From assembly GCA_030531495.1 (NCBI GenBank), contig JAUNNJ010000020.1, positions 1 to 33,259 on the forward strand: a stretch of DNA of 33,259 nucleotides, in the 5' to 3' direction. The position numbers and the translations under genes are program-made. Numbering within the stretch: position 1 is the stretch's first letter; each line of letters begins with the position of its first letter. Below, piece by piece: positions 1-6,669 of this stretch. Under the pieces are notes generated by a model. The model saw only the letters and a list, made by a program, of their open reading frames with translations, was not told the DNA's origin and made no database searches. This DNA comes from Bacteroidales bacterium (GTDB taxonomy: Bacteria > Bacteroidota > Bacteroidia > Bacteroidales > Muribaculaceae).

Positions 1-16
1 GGCACTTAAAAACAGC

Positions 17-51
17 AAGGGTGTACCAAACTGTGAATTTTGATACACCCT
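17..51 (-). terminator. Rho-independent terminator of the 68-residue gene
   Basis: Arms at 18-30 and 38-51 form a stem of about 13 bp. Read on the minus strand the single irregular position becomes a G-U wobble, whereas on the plus strand it is an A-C mismatch, so the structure fits minus-strand transcription. A T-rich run (TGCTGTTTTT) follows on the minus strand, 23 nt beyond the stop codon of the small gene at 74-280. Confidence 0.65.
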
Positions 52-73
52 CTTATCTTGGGAAAACTCGTAA

Positions 74-280
74 TTAGTACGAGTAAACATTCATCATATA
101 TACATCGCCACCGAATAGGGCTTGTGCTTGCTGTGCTGCGTCAGATTCGTTGCGAGCTTCAACATAGAAAGTTTCTGTCTCATTGTCAAAGTCAGTAATT
201 TCTACTGTGAAAGACTTCATATATCTGTTGTTTGCAACTACGTTTGAAGTTAATGCTGATGTCATAAATTCGTAACTCAT
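74..280 (-). CDS. Small hypothetical protein, 68 residues
   Basis: This small soluble protein has no signal peptide or membrane segment, and I do not recognise its family. The centre (residues 23-55) alternates charged and beta-prone residues (SFTVEITDF, ETFYVEARNESDAAQQAQ), which suggests a beta hairpin followed by one helix. The C-terminus is aromatic (VYMMNVYSY). The ATG at 278-280 overlaps the stop codon of an upstream open frame as ATGA, which allows translational coupling. A good terminator follows at 17-51, which supports a real transcription unit. It lies downstream of the recombinase on the same strand, separated by a structured leader (376-433). Its function is unknown. Confidence 0.6.
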   Translation of the reverse strand: MSYEFMTSALTSNVVANNRYMKSFTVEITDFDNETETFYVEARNESDAAQQAQALFGGDVYMMNVYSY

Positions 281-846
281 AATAAGGAAGTTTTATTTGT
301 TAAACAATGTGCGCTTCCGCGCTTTTTAATTTTTACGAACGAGTCCAACATCGTGCAACCTCTCGAAGTGAGCTCGGCAAAGTTCACAGCGGTGTGTGGT
401 CGCAGACCGCGCCGCGACCAGTGAACCTTTGCCAACATTGTGAACGCCCGTGCAAGGATTTGCAGGAAATAATACTCTCAGCATGAGGAAGATTTTTCAG
501 GTAAACTCGTCTTGTCCTTGCTCAGAGAGCGACGGTGTAACTTTGTGCAGGAAAAATATGAGCGCAGGGAGCGAAAAAATTGTAACAGATGGTACTTATC
601 AATAATGTGTGCAGAGTGCATCATATCACTTTAGACCATAGGCAAGCAAAAACAAGCAGAACACCCTTTAGGTCCAGGAGCACCCAGTGCAACATCCCCG
701 ACAATGAAACAGAATACAATCAGTTCCCAACAGCCCACAACGAAAACTGCCAGCTGCAACAAGTGCAACCAGCAGTAAATAAGTTCGATGAAGTCTTGTT
801 CAATGAACCTGTAAACTAATTTTGCCTGCAAGGCAAGTCTCGTATA
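281..846 (-). other. Leader-like region between the recombinase and the 68-residue gene
   Basis: No gene here is convincing. On the minus strand a 52-codon frame (484 down to 326, containing a CELC pair) and a 53-codon frame (438 down to 277, ending in an ATGA overlap with the next gene) overlap in different phases across the same GC-rich segment. At most one can be real. A hydrophobic 66-codon frame at 831-631 would start with TTG, 15 nt after the recombinase stop, and has no visible ribosome site. The strongest structure is the hairpin at 376-433. A structured untranslated leader, with or without a leader peptide, is my preferred reading. Confidence 0.4.
376..433 (-). ncRNA. Strong two-tier hairpin, possible structured leader RNA
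   Basis: The outer arms 376-387 and 421-433 pair over about 12 bp with one bulged base (GGCAAAGTTCAC against GTGAACCTTTGCC). Inside them, TGGTCGC (397-403) pairs with GCGACCA (414-420) around a GC-rich loop. The segment is clearly richer in G+C than its surroundings. No T-tract follows either side, so it does not look like a terminator. It precedes the 68-residue gene by about 100 nt. A regulatory leader or small RNA is inferred; no known family is recognised. Confidence 0.35.
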
Positions 847-1650
847 TTACCAAGTGATTACTTTGTCAACGATTGCTTGTTGCTCTGAGGATGTGCGGCG
901 CAGGTATATTCTTGTGGTCTCAATGCTTTCGTGTCCCATCAGATCGGCAAGCAGCGACAGGTCGTTAAACTTTTCGAGAAAGTTCTTAGCATATCGATGG
1001 CGGAATGAGTGGGGATATACTACACTTTCTTTTATACCATATCGCTTAGCAAATGACTTTAGTTGCTGGGCAATGCCTCTTGTGGTTATTCTCTCGCCAT
1101 AGCGGTTCAAGAACAAATAGCCTGTTGTGCGGTTATGACTATGCAACCACATCGAGGCTTCTTCCCGTAGTTTCTTAGGAATAAAAATCCTTCTTATTTT
1201 CCCTCCTTTAGTGTAGAGGTCGATATAGCCGACATTAACATGCTCGACTTTCATTTGCACCAATTCACTGACGCGAGCACCAGTCGCGGCAAGGAACCTA
1301 ACCACGAAATACCATTCCTGGTTATCCTCTTTTTTTAGTTTGTTCTTGAGGAATGTGTAATCGGCATTACTGATTACATTTTCCAGATAAGATCGTTGCT
1401 GTACCTTAACCGATTTAAGGTGTAGTTCAACCTTGCCAACAAACAAGAGATATTTGTTCATTGCCTGAATGCGAAGGTTTACTGTTTTTGCACTATAAGT
1501 TTCTATCAAAAATGTTTTGTACAAAAGCAAGTTGTCCTTATTCAAAGATTTGTACCTGCTTTTGTATTCACGCAAAGCATAAAGATAAGCAGCAATCGTG
1601 TTCTTTGCCATGTTCGTCTGCCGAAGATACTTTTCAAATTTCTTTTCCAT
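847..1650 (-). CDS. Tyrosine recombinase (integrase), probable hsdS invertase
   Basis: This is a site-specific recombinase of the lambda-integrase family, 267 residues from the chosen start. It has an N-terminal SAM-like core-binding domain (about 1-85) and a C-terminal catalytic domain. The full catalytic set is visible: Arg126 (GARVSEL), a Lys at 148 or 151 in the beta hairpin (TKGGK), His214-x-x-Arg217 (PHSFRHR), His240 (LMGHES) and the nucleophile Tyr249 (RIYLRR). An upstream ATG at 1713 would add 21 residues. I prefer the ATG at 1650 because the family normally begins near MEKKFEKYL. The gene starts 66 bp from the 21-bp inverted repeat of the hsdS locus and there is no phage or transposon gene nearby, so inversion of hsdS segments is its likely job (inference). 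Confidence 0.9.
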   Translation of the reverse strand: MEKKFEKYLRQTNMAKNTIAAYLYALREYKSRYKSLNKDNLLLYKTFLIETYSAKTVNLRIQAMNKYLLFVGKVELHLKSVKVQQRSYLENVISNADYTFLKNKLKKEDNQEWYFVVRFLAATGARVSELVQMKVEHVNVGYIDLYTKGGKIRRIFIPKKLREEASMWLHSHNRTTGYLFLNRYGERITTRGIAQQLKSFAKRYGIKESVVYPHSFRHRYAKNFLEKFNDLSLLADLMGHESIETTRIYLRRTSSEQQAIVDKVITW

Positions 1651-1682
1651 CTGAATAATAGTATTAAGTGAAACAATAAATT

Positions 1683-1695
1683 GGGGTAAAACCCC
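1683..1695. promoter_or_regulatory. Small GC hairpin upstream of the recombinase
   Basis: GGGGT-AAA-ACCCC forms a perfect 5-bp stem in an AT-rich stretch, between the recombinase start codon (1650) and the edge of the invertible DNA (1716). It could be an operator, a leader hairpin of the recombinase or an accessory binding site. The sequence alone does not decide. No clear TAnnTTTG box is visible for the recombinase here. Confidence 0.3.
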
Positions 1696-1715
1696 TATAA
1701 AAATACGCTTCATTT

Positions 1716-1736
1716 AATTCCTATTATGAGAAGATG
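1716..1736 (+). repeat. Inverted repeat IR1, left copy (21 bp, perfect)
   Basis: The 21 bases are exactly the reverse complement of 4931-4951 and contain the core TATTATGAG (1722-1730). Identity stops abruptly on the outer side, where the flank is recombinase leader here and hsdS codons in the partner copy. In both copies the repeat encodes the end of the N-terminal conserved region (SYYEKM), in the same reading frame. This is the expected anatomy of a site-specific inversion crossover. Confidence 0.85.
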
Positions 1737-2366
1737 GCAGACGGCACAGTCAAATGTATCGATGACGAAATTCCATTTGACATTCCCGCATCTTGGGAAT
1801 GGTGCAGGATAAAACACATATTCTCTATGCAGGCTGGTAAGAATATTTCTGCGAGTAAAATTTCTCAAGAGAAAACAGAATTATATAAATTCCCCTGTTA
1901 TGGAGGCAATGGGCTTCGAGGTTATGTTGCCGACTTCAATACAAATGGAGATTTTCTAATTGTGGGCCGACAAGGAGCACTATGTGGAAATGTCAAAATT
2001 GCTTCAGGTTTGTTTTATGCTACTGAGCACGCAGTTCTAACAGATAATTATTCTGTAACAAATCTATTTTGGGGCTATTATTTCCTTACCGCTCTAAATC
2101 TCAATCAATATGCAACTGCAACCGCTCAACCAGGACTTGCTGTATCAAATATTGTAGAGGTACTTATACCTTTACCTCCTATACAAGAACAGAAGAGAAT
2201 TGCAGAATGTCTTATGCAGGCAGAACAATCTTTAACAAAATACGAAATAGCACAGGACAAACTAGAAAAGTTAAATTTAGAAATTCACTTAAAACTAAAA
2301 AAGTCAATCCTTCAGGAAGCAATTCAGGGTAAACTTGTTCCTCAAATTGCATCAGAAGGTGATGCG

Positions 2367-2486
2367 TCCGTTCTTCTTCAACAGATTGAGCAAGAAAAGC
2401 AAAAGCTTTTCAAGGAAGGTAGGTTGAAGAAGAAGGATTTGTTATCGTCAACCATCTTCCGAGGTGACGATAACAAGTATTATGAG
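2367..2486 (+). repeat. Central hsdS inverted repeat, copy in the silent cassette
   Basis: It matches the reverse complement of 4166-4285 at about 113 of 120 positions by eye, including a perfect 39-bp block (2423-2461 against 4191-4229). It encodes the conserved linker between TRD1 and TRD2, so inversion or homologous recombination here would swap only the second recognition domain while keeping the frame. Confidence 0.85.
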
Positions 2487-2492
2487 CAGATA
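2474..2492 (+). repeat. Inverted repeat IR2, left copy (19 bp, perfect)
   Basis: It is the exact reverse complement of 3593-3611, with the core TATTATGAG at 2478-2486, and encodes KYYEQI. The partner lies at the head of the isolated second-half cassette, so inversion between the two would exchange TRD2b and TRD2c within the silent DNA. The core is the same as in IR1, which suggests one recombinase uses all these sites. Confidence 0.8.
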
Positions 2493-3027
2493 GGTGAAGA
2501 TTGCACTCTTATTGATGAAGAAATTCCATTTGAAATTCCTTCAACATGGGTATGGAGCCGAATTGATACCGTTTTCCAGATAAACCCTAAAAACTATTGT
2601 GATGATAGTATTAATGCTGCATTTATACCAATGGAAAAAATAAATGCTGGATATGGCTCCTCATTTGAATATGAAAGTAGAATTTGGGGAACCATTAAAA
2701 AGAGCTTTACTCATTTTGCAGATGGTGATGTTGCCTTTGCTAAGATTACTCCTTGTTTCCAAAATAGGAAATCGATGATACTTAAAGACCTTCCGAATGG
2801 CATAGGGGCAGGAACTACTGAGCTAAAAGTTCTTCGACCCTACGGGGAAACAATAAACCTTTGGTATATACTGTACTTCCTTGAAAGTTCATATTTCATT
2901 GATGAAGCCACATTCAAAGGTACAGCAAACCAACAAAGAATCATAAGTGGCTATCTGGAACACAAACTAATTCCAATACCACCTTTTGAAGAACAAAAAA
3001 GAATCGCGGAGAGAATCACGCATCTCC

Positions 3028-3063
3028 TCTCAAAGATTGGCATTTAAAAGCCAATCTTTGAGA
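3028..3063. repeat. 14-bp palindrome joining the ends of the two silent cassettes
   Basis: Arms 3028-3041 and 3050-3063 are perfect inverted repeats around the 8-nt AT loop ATTTAAAA. The plus-strand cassette and the minus-strand cassette end here, their stop codons overlapping by a few bases, and both encode SKIG before the stop (SKIGI and SKIGF). It could stop transcription from either side and could also serve as a third crossover point at the 3' ends of the TRD2 modules. Confidence 0.7.
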
Positions 3064-3611
3064 AAATGTTCTCTATTTGAATAATGATACGTTTCTGCTC
3101 GCTTAACGGAGGTAAAGGAATTAGTGTTTTTATAATTTTCTCTTTTGAAATATTTGGTTGTGCACCACCTTCACTCTTTTCTACGAAAGCTTGCTTATTT
3201 GCCTGTAAAAACCAAAATAAGTATCTATTATAATCATAGAATAGTGTGCAAGCGCAGCATGCTTGATTAGTAGTCAAATCACATCCCGCAATTGCAACTT
3301 TACCTATAGTAGCCCCATACATTGCTATTAAAACATCTCCTATTTTACATAACCGTAAGGAGCATTCACTTAACGCTTTTTCCGTTATTTTTATTTTCGT
3401 ATCATTGATTATCCCATTATTTAACTCACCTGTAGTCAGCCAACGAATTGTACCATTATTATAATATTCCAAATTCCCTTTAGATGGTGTTGAACCAGAA
3501 CCCCAGGAACCAATCTGCCCAAGTCTCACCCATTGCCAACTACTGGGTATCTCGAATGGTATTTCTTCGTCAATACAATAGTTGGAGCCATCTATCTGCT
3601 CATAATACTTG
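3044..3611 (-). pseudogene. hsdS: Silent second-half hsdS cassette (TRD2c)
   Basis: This is a single target recognition domain with no start codon, ribosome site or N-terminal conserved region. From the YYEQ junction at 3593-3611 the frame reads CIDEEIPFEIPSSWQWVRLG, then the TRD, ending in IPLPPLSEQKRI and FSKIGF. A GTG at 3529 opens a frame of 161 codons but lies inside the conserved WQWVRLG motif and is not a real start. The cassette begins 6 nt after the hsdS stop codon (3617-3619), in the same reading frame. It is therefore a spare C-terminal half placed directly behind the expressed gene. It can reach hsdS through the direct repeat of the junction or after inversion with the left cassette. 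Confidence 0.8.
3593..3611 (-). repeat. Inverted repeat IR2, right copy (19 bp, perfect)
   Basis: It is the perfect inverted partner of 2474-2492, and a direct-orientation, diverged relative of the hsdS junction at 4166-4174 (TACTACGAG instead of TATTATGAG). It marks the first codons (KYYEQI) of the spare TRD2c. Confidence 0.8.
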
Positions 3612-3616
3612 ATATG

Positions 3617-5140
3617 TTATTCAAGTTTTTTAATGAGTTCTGATAGTTCTTTGACAATTCGATTCTGCTCGCGTAAAGGAGGAATCGGTAATAGCAACTT
3701 ATCCAATGCTCCTGATGATAGTCCTTGTATGCCTATTCCTTTACCTCCTATATATCCTATATTTTTCAAATAATAAAAAACATGATAATAGAATTCTATA
3801 TTGATGTGGACGTAAGGTCTTAATTTATGAATATGATTTTGTATGCATATCTCGTAGTCGTAGTTCCAAATTGCAGCTCTACCGACATCACCCCCTTCAC
3901 ATACTAAAAGGTCTCCTTTTTTTACAGAATACCGATCTATTTCGCCTTGACTAAAATACATCTCTCTCAAGTTCTCTAATTGAAACCGATTCCAATACAA
4001 ATTTGAAGTAGTTATATACGGTTTTAACTCGCCACTTTTATTAGATGCATTTAGAGCCTTTCCTGTATTATGTTGAAATAAAGTACCTAATCTTATCCAT
4101 CTCCAGCTTTCAGGTGTATTATATGGTATTATTTCATCAATACACTCAACTTCATTTCCTTTCTTCTCGTAGTACTTGTTATCGTCACCACGGAAGATGG
4201 TTGACGATAACAAATCCTTCTTCTTCAACTTACCTTCCTTGAAAAGTCTTTGCTTTTCTTGTTCAATCTGTTGAAGAAGAACGGAAGCATTTCCTTCAGA
4301 AGCAATTTGTGGTACTAACTTACCTTGGATTGCTTCTTGAAGAATTGATTTCTTTAGATTTTGATAAATTTCAGCATTTACTTTTTCTAACTTTGTTTGA
4401 AAAGAGGAATAATTTTCTACTGAAGGATATATCTGAAAATATTTTTTAACAATTCTAATTTGTTCTTTAATTGGAGGAATTGCAACCAGAATCGAATTCA
4501 TCTTTTCTTGATTCATCTTAGGTTGTGCAGTACCTGTTACATAGTCTACGAGAGAAATAGCATTAATGTACAAGCATATATATGCCATGTTATCGCTATT
4601 TAGGCAATCTATTACATGCGCATGGTTGTTTACCCAATACTTACCCCTTGCAATAAATGCAATAGGAGAATTTCTGTTAATAAGATTCGCCCCATCTTCA
4701 CCTATCAATAACAAGTCCTTGTCAAATATAAATTTATCAACTTTATCTATAACTCCGGAAGCACCATAATAATCATATTTCTTGGGTAGGTGTTGACGCT
4801 CTGCAACAGAAATTGGTATTCGTTCTGAATCTCGATTAAATACTATATTCCCAAATCTTTCCCATTCCCAGCCTGTAGGGATATCAAAAGGTATCTCTTC
4901 ATCAATGCACTTTACCTCTCCAGTAGTAAGCATCTTCTCATAATAGGAATTGTCGTCACCACGATAGATGATTGACTCATTCTTGTCCTTCTTGATTTTC
5001 TTTTCCTTTACGAGACGTGCTTTTTCTGCTCTAATTTGTTCAAGCAGAACTGATGCAGGTTCATCGTTTGGGTCTTGGGGGACGAGTTTGCCTTGTATTG
5101 CCCACTGGAGTATGCTGTTTTTAAGTTGTTTTCCTGTCAT
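3617..5140 (-). CDS. hsdS: Type I restriction-modification specificity subunit HsdS (currently expressed form)
   Basis: HsdS binds the split target sequence and docks HsdM and HsdR. The protein has 507 residues, typical length, and is an internal tandem: conserved helix 1 (residues 6-50, KNSILQWAIQGKLVPQ), YYEK junction (66-69), TRD1a (about 77-233, ending AIPPIKEQIRI), conserved helix 2 (262-310, KKSILQEAIQGKLVPQ), second YYEK junction (323-326), and TRD2a (about 333-500, ending IPIPPLREQNRI). It starts 14 nt after the hsdM stop and so belongs to the hsdRMS transcript. The 21-bp IR1 lies at codons 64-70 and the central repeat at codons 285-325, so both halves can be replaced by the silent cassettes downstream. 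In another cell of the population this gene may carry different recognition domains. Confidence 0.93.
   Translation of the reverse strand: MTGKQLKNSILQWAIQGKLVPQDPNDEPASVLLEQIRAEKARLVKEKKIKKDKNESIIYRGDDNSYYEKMLTTGEVKCIDEEIPFDIPTGWEWERFGNIVFNRDSERIPISVAERQHLPKKYDYYGASGVIDKVDKFIFDKDLLLIGEDGANLINRNSPIAFIARGKYWVNNHAHVIDCLNSDNMAYICLYINAISLVDYVTGTAQPKMNQEKMNSILVAIPPIKEQIRIVKKYFQIYPSVENYSSFQTKLEKVNAEIYQNLKKSILQEAIQGKLVPQIASEGNASVLLQQIEQEKQRLFKEGKLKKKDLLSSTIFRGDDNKYYEKKGNEVECIDEIIPYNTPESWRWIRLGTLFQHNTGKALNASNKSGELKPYITTSNLYWNRFQLENLREMYFSQGEIDRYSVKKGDLLVCEGGDVGRAAIWNYDYEICIQNHIHKLRPYVHINIEFYYHVFYYLKNIGYIGGKGIGIQGLSSGALDKLLLPIPPLREQNRIVKELSELIKKLE
4166..4285 (-). repeat. Central hsdS inverted repeat, copy in the active gene
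   Basis: It is the reverse-complement partner of 2367-2486, with a perfect 39-bp core at 4191-4229. The mismatches are scattered and mostly at third codon positions, including two within the junction (TACTACGAG at 4166-4174). The exchange therefore may use general homologous recombination as much as the site-specific enzyme. Confidence 0.8.
4931..4951 (-). repeat. Inverted repeat IR1, right copy (21 bp, perfect)
   Basis: It is the exact inverted partner of 1716-1736. It lies within codons 64-70 of hsdS, just before TRD1a, with the core TATTATGAG on the minus strand at 4937-4945. Recombination between the pair would invert about 3.2 kb and exchange everything after codon 70. Confidence 0.85.
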
Positions 5141-5154
5141 ACTATAGACAATTT

Positions 5155-6669
5155 TTACTTCTCAAAGGTTATACCTAACAATTCTTGTATTTCAGAAAGA
5201 GTTTTGTCAATCTCTTGGTCGAGAGCTGCGCGCTTCTTGTAGTAGTCGGCAAGAAGTTCGGCAGGTGGCAAAATTTCTTCTTCATCTTTGGGGAATTTAC
5301 ACTGGTCGAAGTTGCAGTCCATATCAAGCAATTCTTGTGCAGTAAAACACTTTGCCTTAATGTCGCTATCATCCACAATTATTTCCTTGCGGTCGTTCCA
5401 CCATTCGGTAATGGGAGCAGTGTGTTCGAGACGCATAGGTTTAGTCTTGCTGAAGTGCTTATAGCCCTCAGGCATATCAAGGCGGTAGAACCATGTTTCA
5501 CGAGTTCGAAAGCCCTCGGGAGCATTGTCAGCAGCTTCGTTGTCGAAGAACAGAATATTGGTAGCAATAGAGGTATAAGGTGAGAAGATACTGCCTGGTA
5601 AACGTATAATGGTGTGTAGATTAAACTTGCGCAAAAGGTTTTCCTTGATTGCGCGTTTTGCACCATCAGTACCAAACAAGAAACCATCAGGAATAATCAC
5701 ACCTGCACGACCGCCAATTTTGAGGCGGTACATGATAAGAACGAGGAATAAGTCAGCGGTTTCGCTTGACTGGAACTGTGAGGGGAAATTACCTTTTACA
5801 GAAGCATCAGTACTGCCACCGTAGGGAGGATTCATGCCGATAACATCGACCTTGTCAGACTCCTTGAAATCCGACATGTTTGTGCCCAAAGAATCACAGT
5901 GACGAATGTTTGGCGCTTCAATATCGTGTACAAGAAGGTTAGTTATCGAGAGCAGATAAGGCAGAGGTTTCCACTCTTGACCAACAACAGCCTTTTGCAG
6001 TTTTTCTTGATCGGCAGCTGATTTTACCGAAGGAGCCATAAAGTTAAGTGCCGATGTAAGGAAGCCACCTGTACCAGAAGTGAAATCACCAAAGGTCTCT
6101 CCTAATTGTGGATGGAGCTGCTGAACGATAAAGTCAGTGAGCGCACGGGGTGTGTAGAACTCACCGGCGTTACCCGCTGACTGGAGGTCTTTGAGCAAAC
6201 CCTCGTAAATATCCCCGAAAGTATGACGATCCTCTGCGTCATCAAACTCTATCTCATTTACGATGTTGATGATTTGGCGAAGGAGTGTACCATTTTTCAT
6301 GTACTGGTTTATATCCTGGAAAACCTCATGTACAATGCTCATGTGTCGTGGGGTTTCGGCAGTTACAGGAAGTTCCTTAAGAGCAGGGAATAATTCTTCA
6401 TTTATGAACTTAAGCAATTCATCGCCAGTCATTGCAGAACCATCTTTCTCGTCAACAGCCCAGTTGCGCCAACGGAGGTTTTCAGGAATAATCGACTTAT
6501 ATTCCTTTTTGTCACGATAGGCATTGTATTCCCATGTTTCTTCTTGAGTGTCATACACTTTGAGGAAGAACATCCAGACCATTTGCTCGATGCGCTGAGC
6601 GTCACCATTGATACCCGCATCAGAACGCATGATGTTCTGAATACGCTTGATTATATTATTTACTGCCAT
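5155..6669 (-). CDS. hsdM: Type I DNA methyltransferase subunit HsdM
   Basis: HsdM is the N6-adenine methyltransferase of the type I complex. It methylates host sites using S-adenosylmethionine and forms the HsdM2-HsdS core. It has 504 residues, the usual size. The N-terminal HsdM_N helical domain spans about 1-140. GEFYTPR (169-175) precedes SAM-binding motif I, DFTSGTGGF (195-203), which carries F-T-S where many relatives have P-x-C. The catalytic motif IV is NPPYGG (280-285). The start codon overlaps the hsdR stop by one base (TAATG), and hsdS follows after 14 nt, a tight operon in the order R-M-S. Unlike hsdS it is invariant with respect to the inversions. Confidence 0.95.
   Translation of the reverse strand: MAVNNIIKRIQNIMRSDAGINGDAQRIEQMVWMFFLKVYDTQEETWEYNAYRDKKEYKSIIPENLRWRNWAVDEKDGSAMTGDELLKFINEELFPALKELPVTAETPRHMSIVHEVFQDINQYMKNGTLLRQIINIVNEIEFDDAEDRHTFGDIYEGLLKDLQSAGNAGEFYTPRALTDFIVQQLHPQLGETFGDFTSGTGGFLTSALNFMAPSVKSAADQEKLQKAVVGQEWKPLPYLLSITNLLVHDIEAPNIRHCDSLGTNMSDFKESDKVDVIGMNPPYGGSTDASVKGNFPSQFQSSETADLFLVLIMYRLKIGGRAGVIIPDGFLFGTDGAKRAIKENLLRKFNLHTIIRLPGSIFSPYTSIATNILFFDNEAADNAPEGFRTRETWFYRLDMPEGYKHFSKTKPMRLEHTAPITEWWNDRKEIIVDDSDIKAKCFTAQELLDMDCNFDQCKFPKDEEEILPPAELLADYYKKRAALDQEIDKTLSEIQELLGITFEK

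Larger units (their letters stand above)
1716..3047 (+). pseudogene. hsdS: Silent, inverted hsdS cassette (TRD1b-TRD2b)
   Basis: This is an hsdS specificity sequence lacking the first 65 or so residues and any promoter or ribosome site. The open frame begins inside IR1, in the same phase as the active gene (SYYEKM-ADGTVKCIDDEIPF). The ATG at 1734 is the codon for the Met of that motif and is not a credible start. The order is TRD1b (about 1750-2200, ending IPLPPIQEQKRIAE), the central conserved helix (KKSILQEAIQGKLVPQ, 2300-2350), the second YYEQ junction (2478-2489), and TRD2b (to 3047, ending IPIPPFEEQKRIAE). Inversion across IR1 would join it to the promoter-proximal part of hsdS at 4951-5140 and replace both recognition domains. 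The recognised DNA sequence cannot be predicted. Confidence 0.85.

Noticed and set aside
631-831. 66-codon hydrophobic frame after the recombinase (minus strand)
   Set aside because: It needs a TTG start, has no ribosome site and unusual Cys/Trp-rich composition. It overlaps another open frame of equal length on the other strand. It could be a small membrane protein, but the evidence is too weak.
1734-3047. Independent hsdS gene starting at the ATG at 1734
   Set aside because: The ATG is the Met of the internal SYYEKM motif inside the 21-bp inverted repeat. There is no ribosome site, promoter or N-terminal conserved region, so it is a silent cassette.
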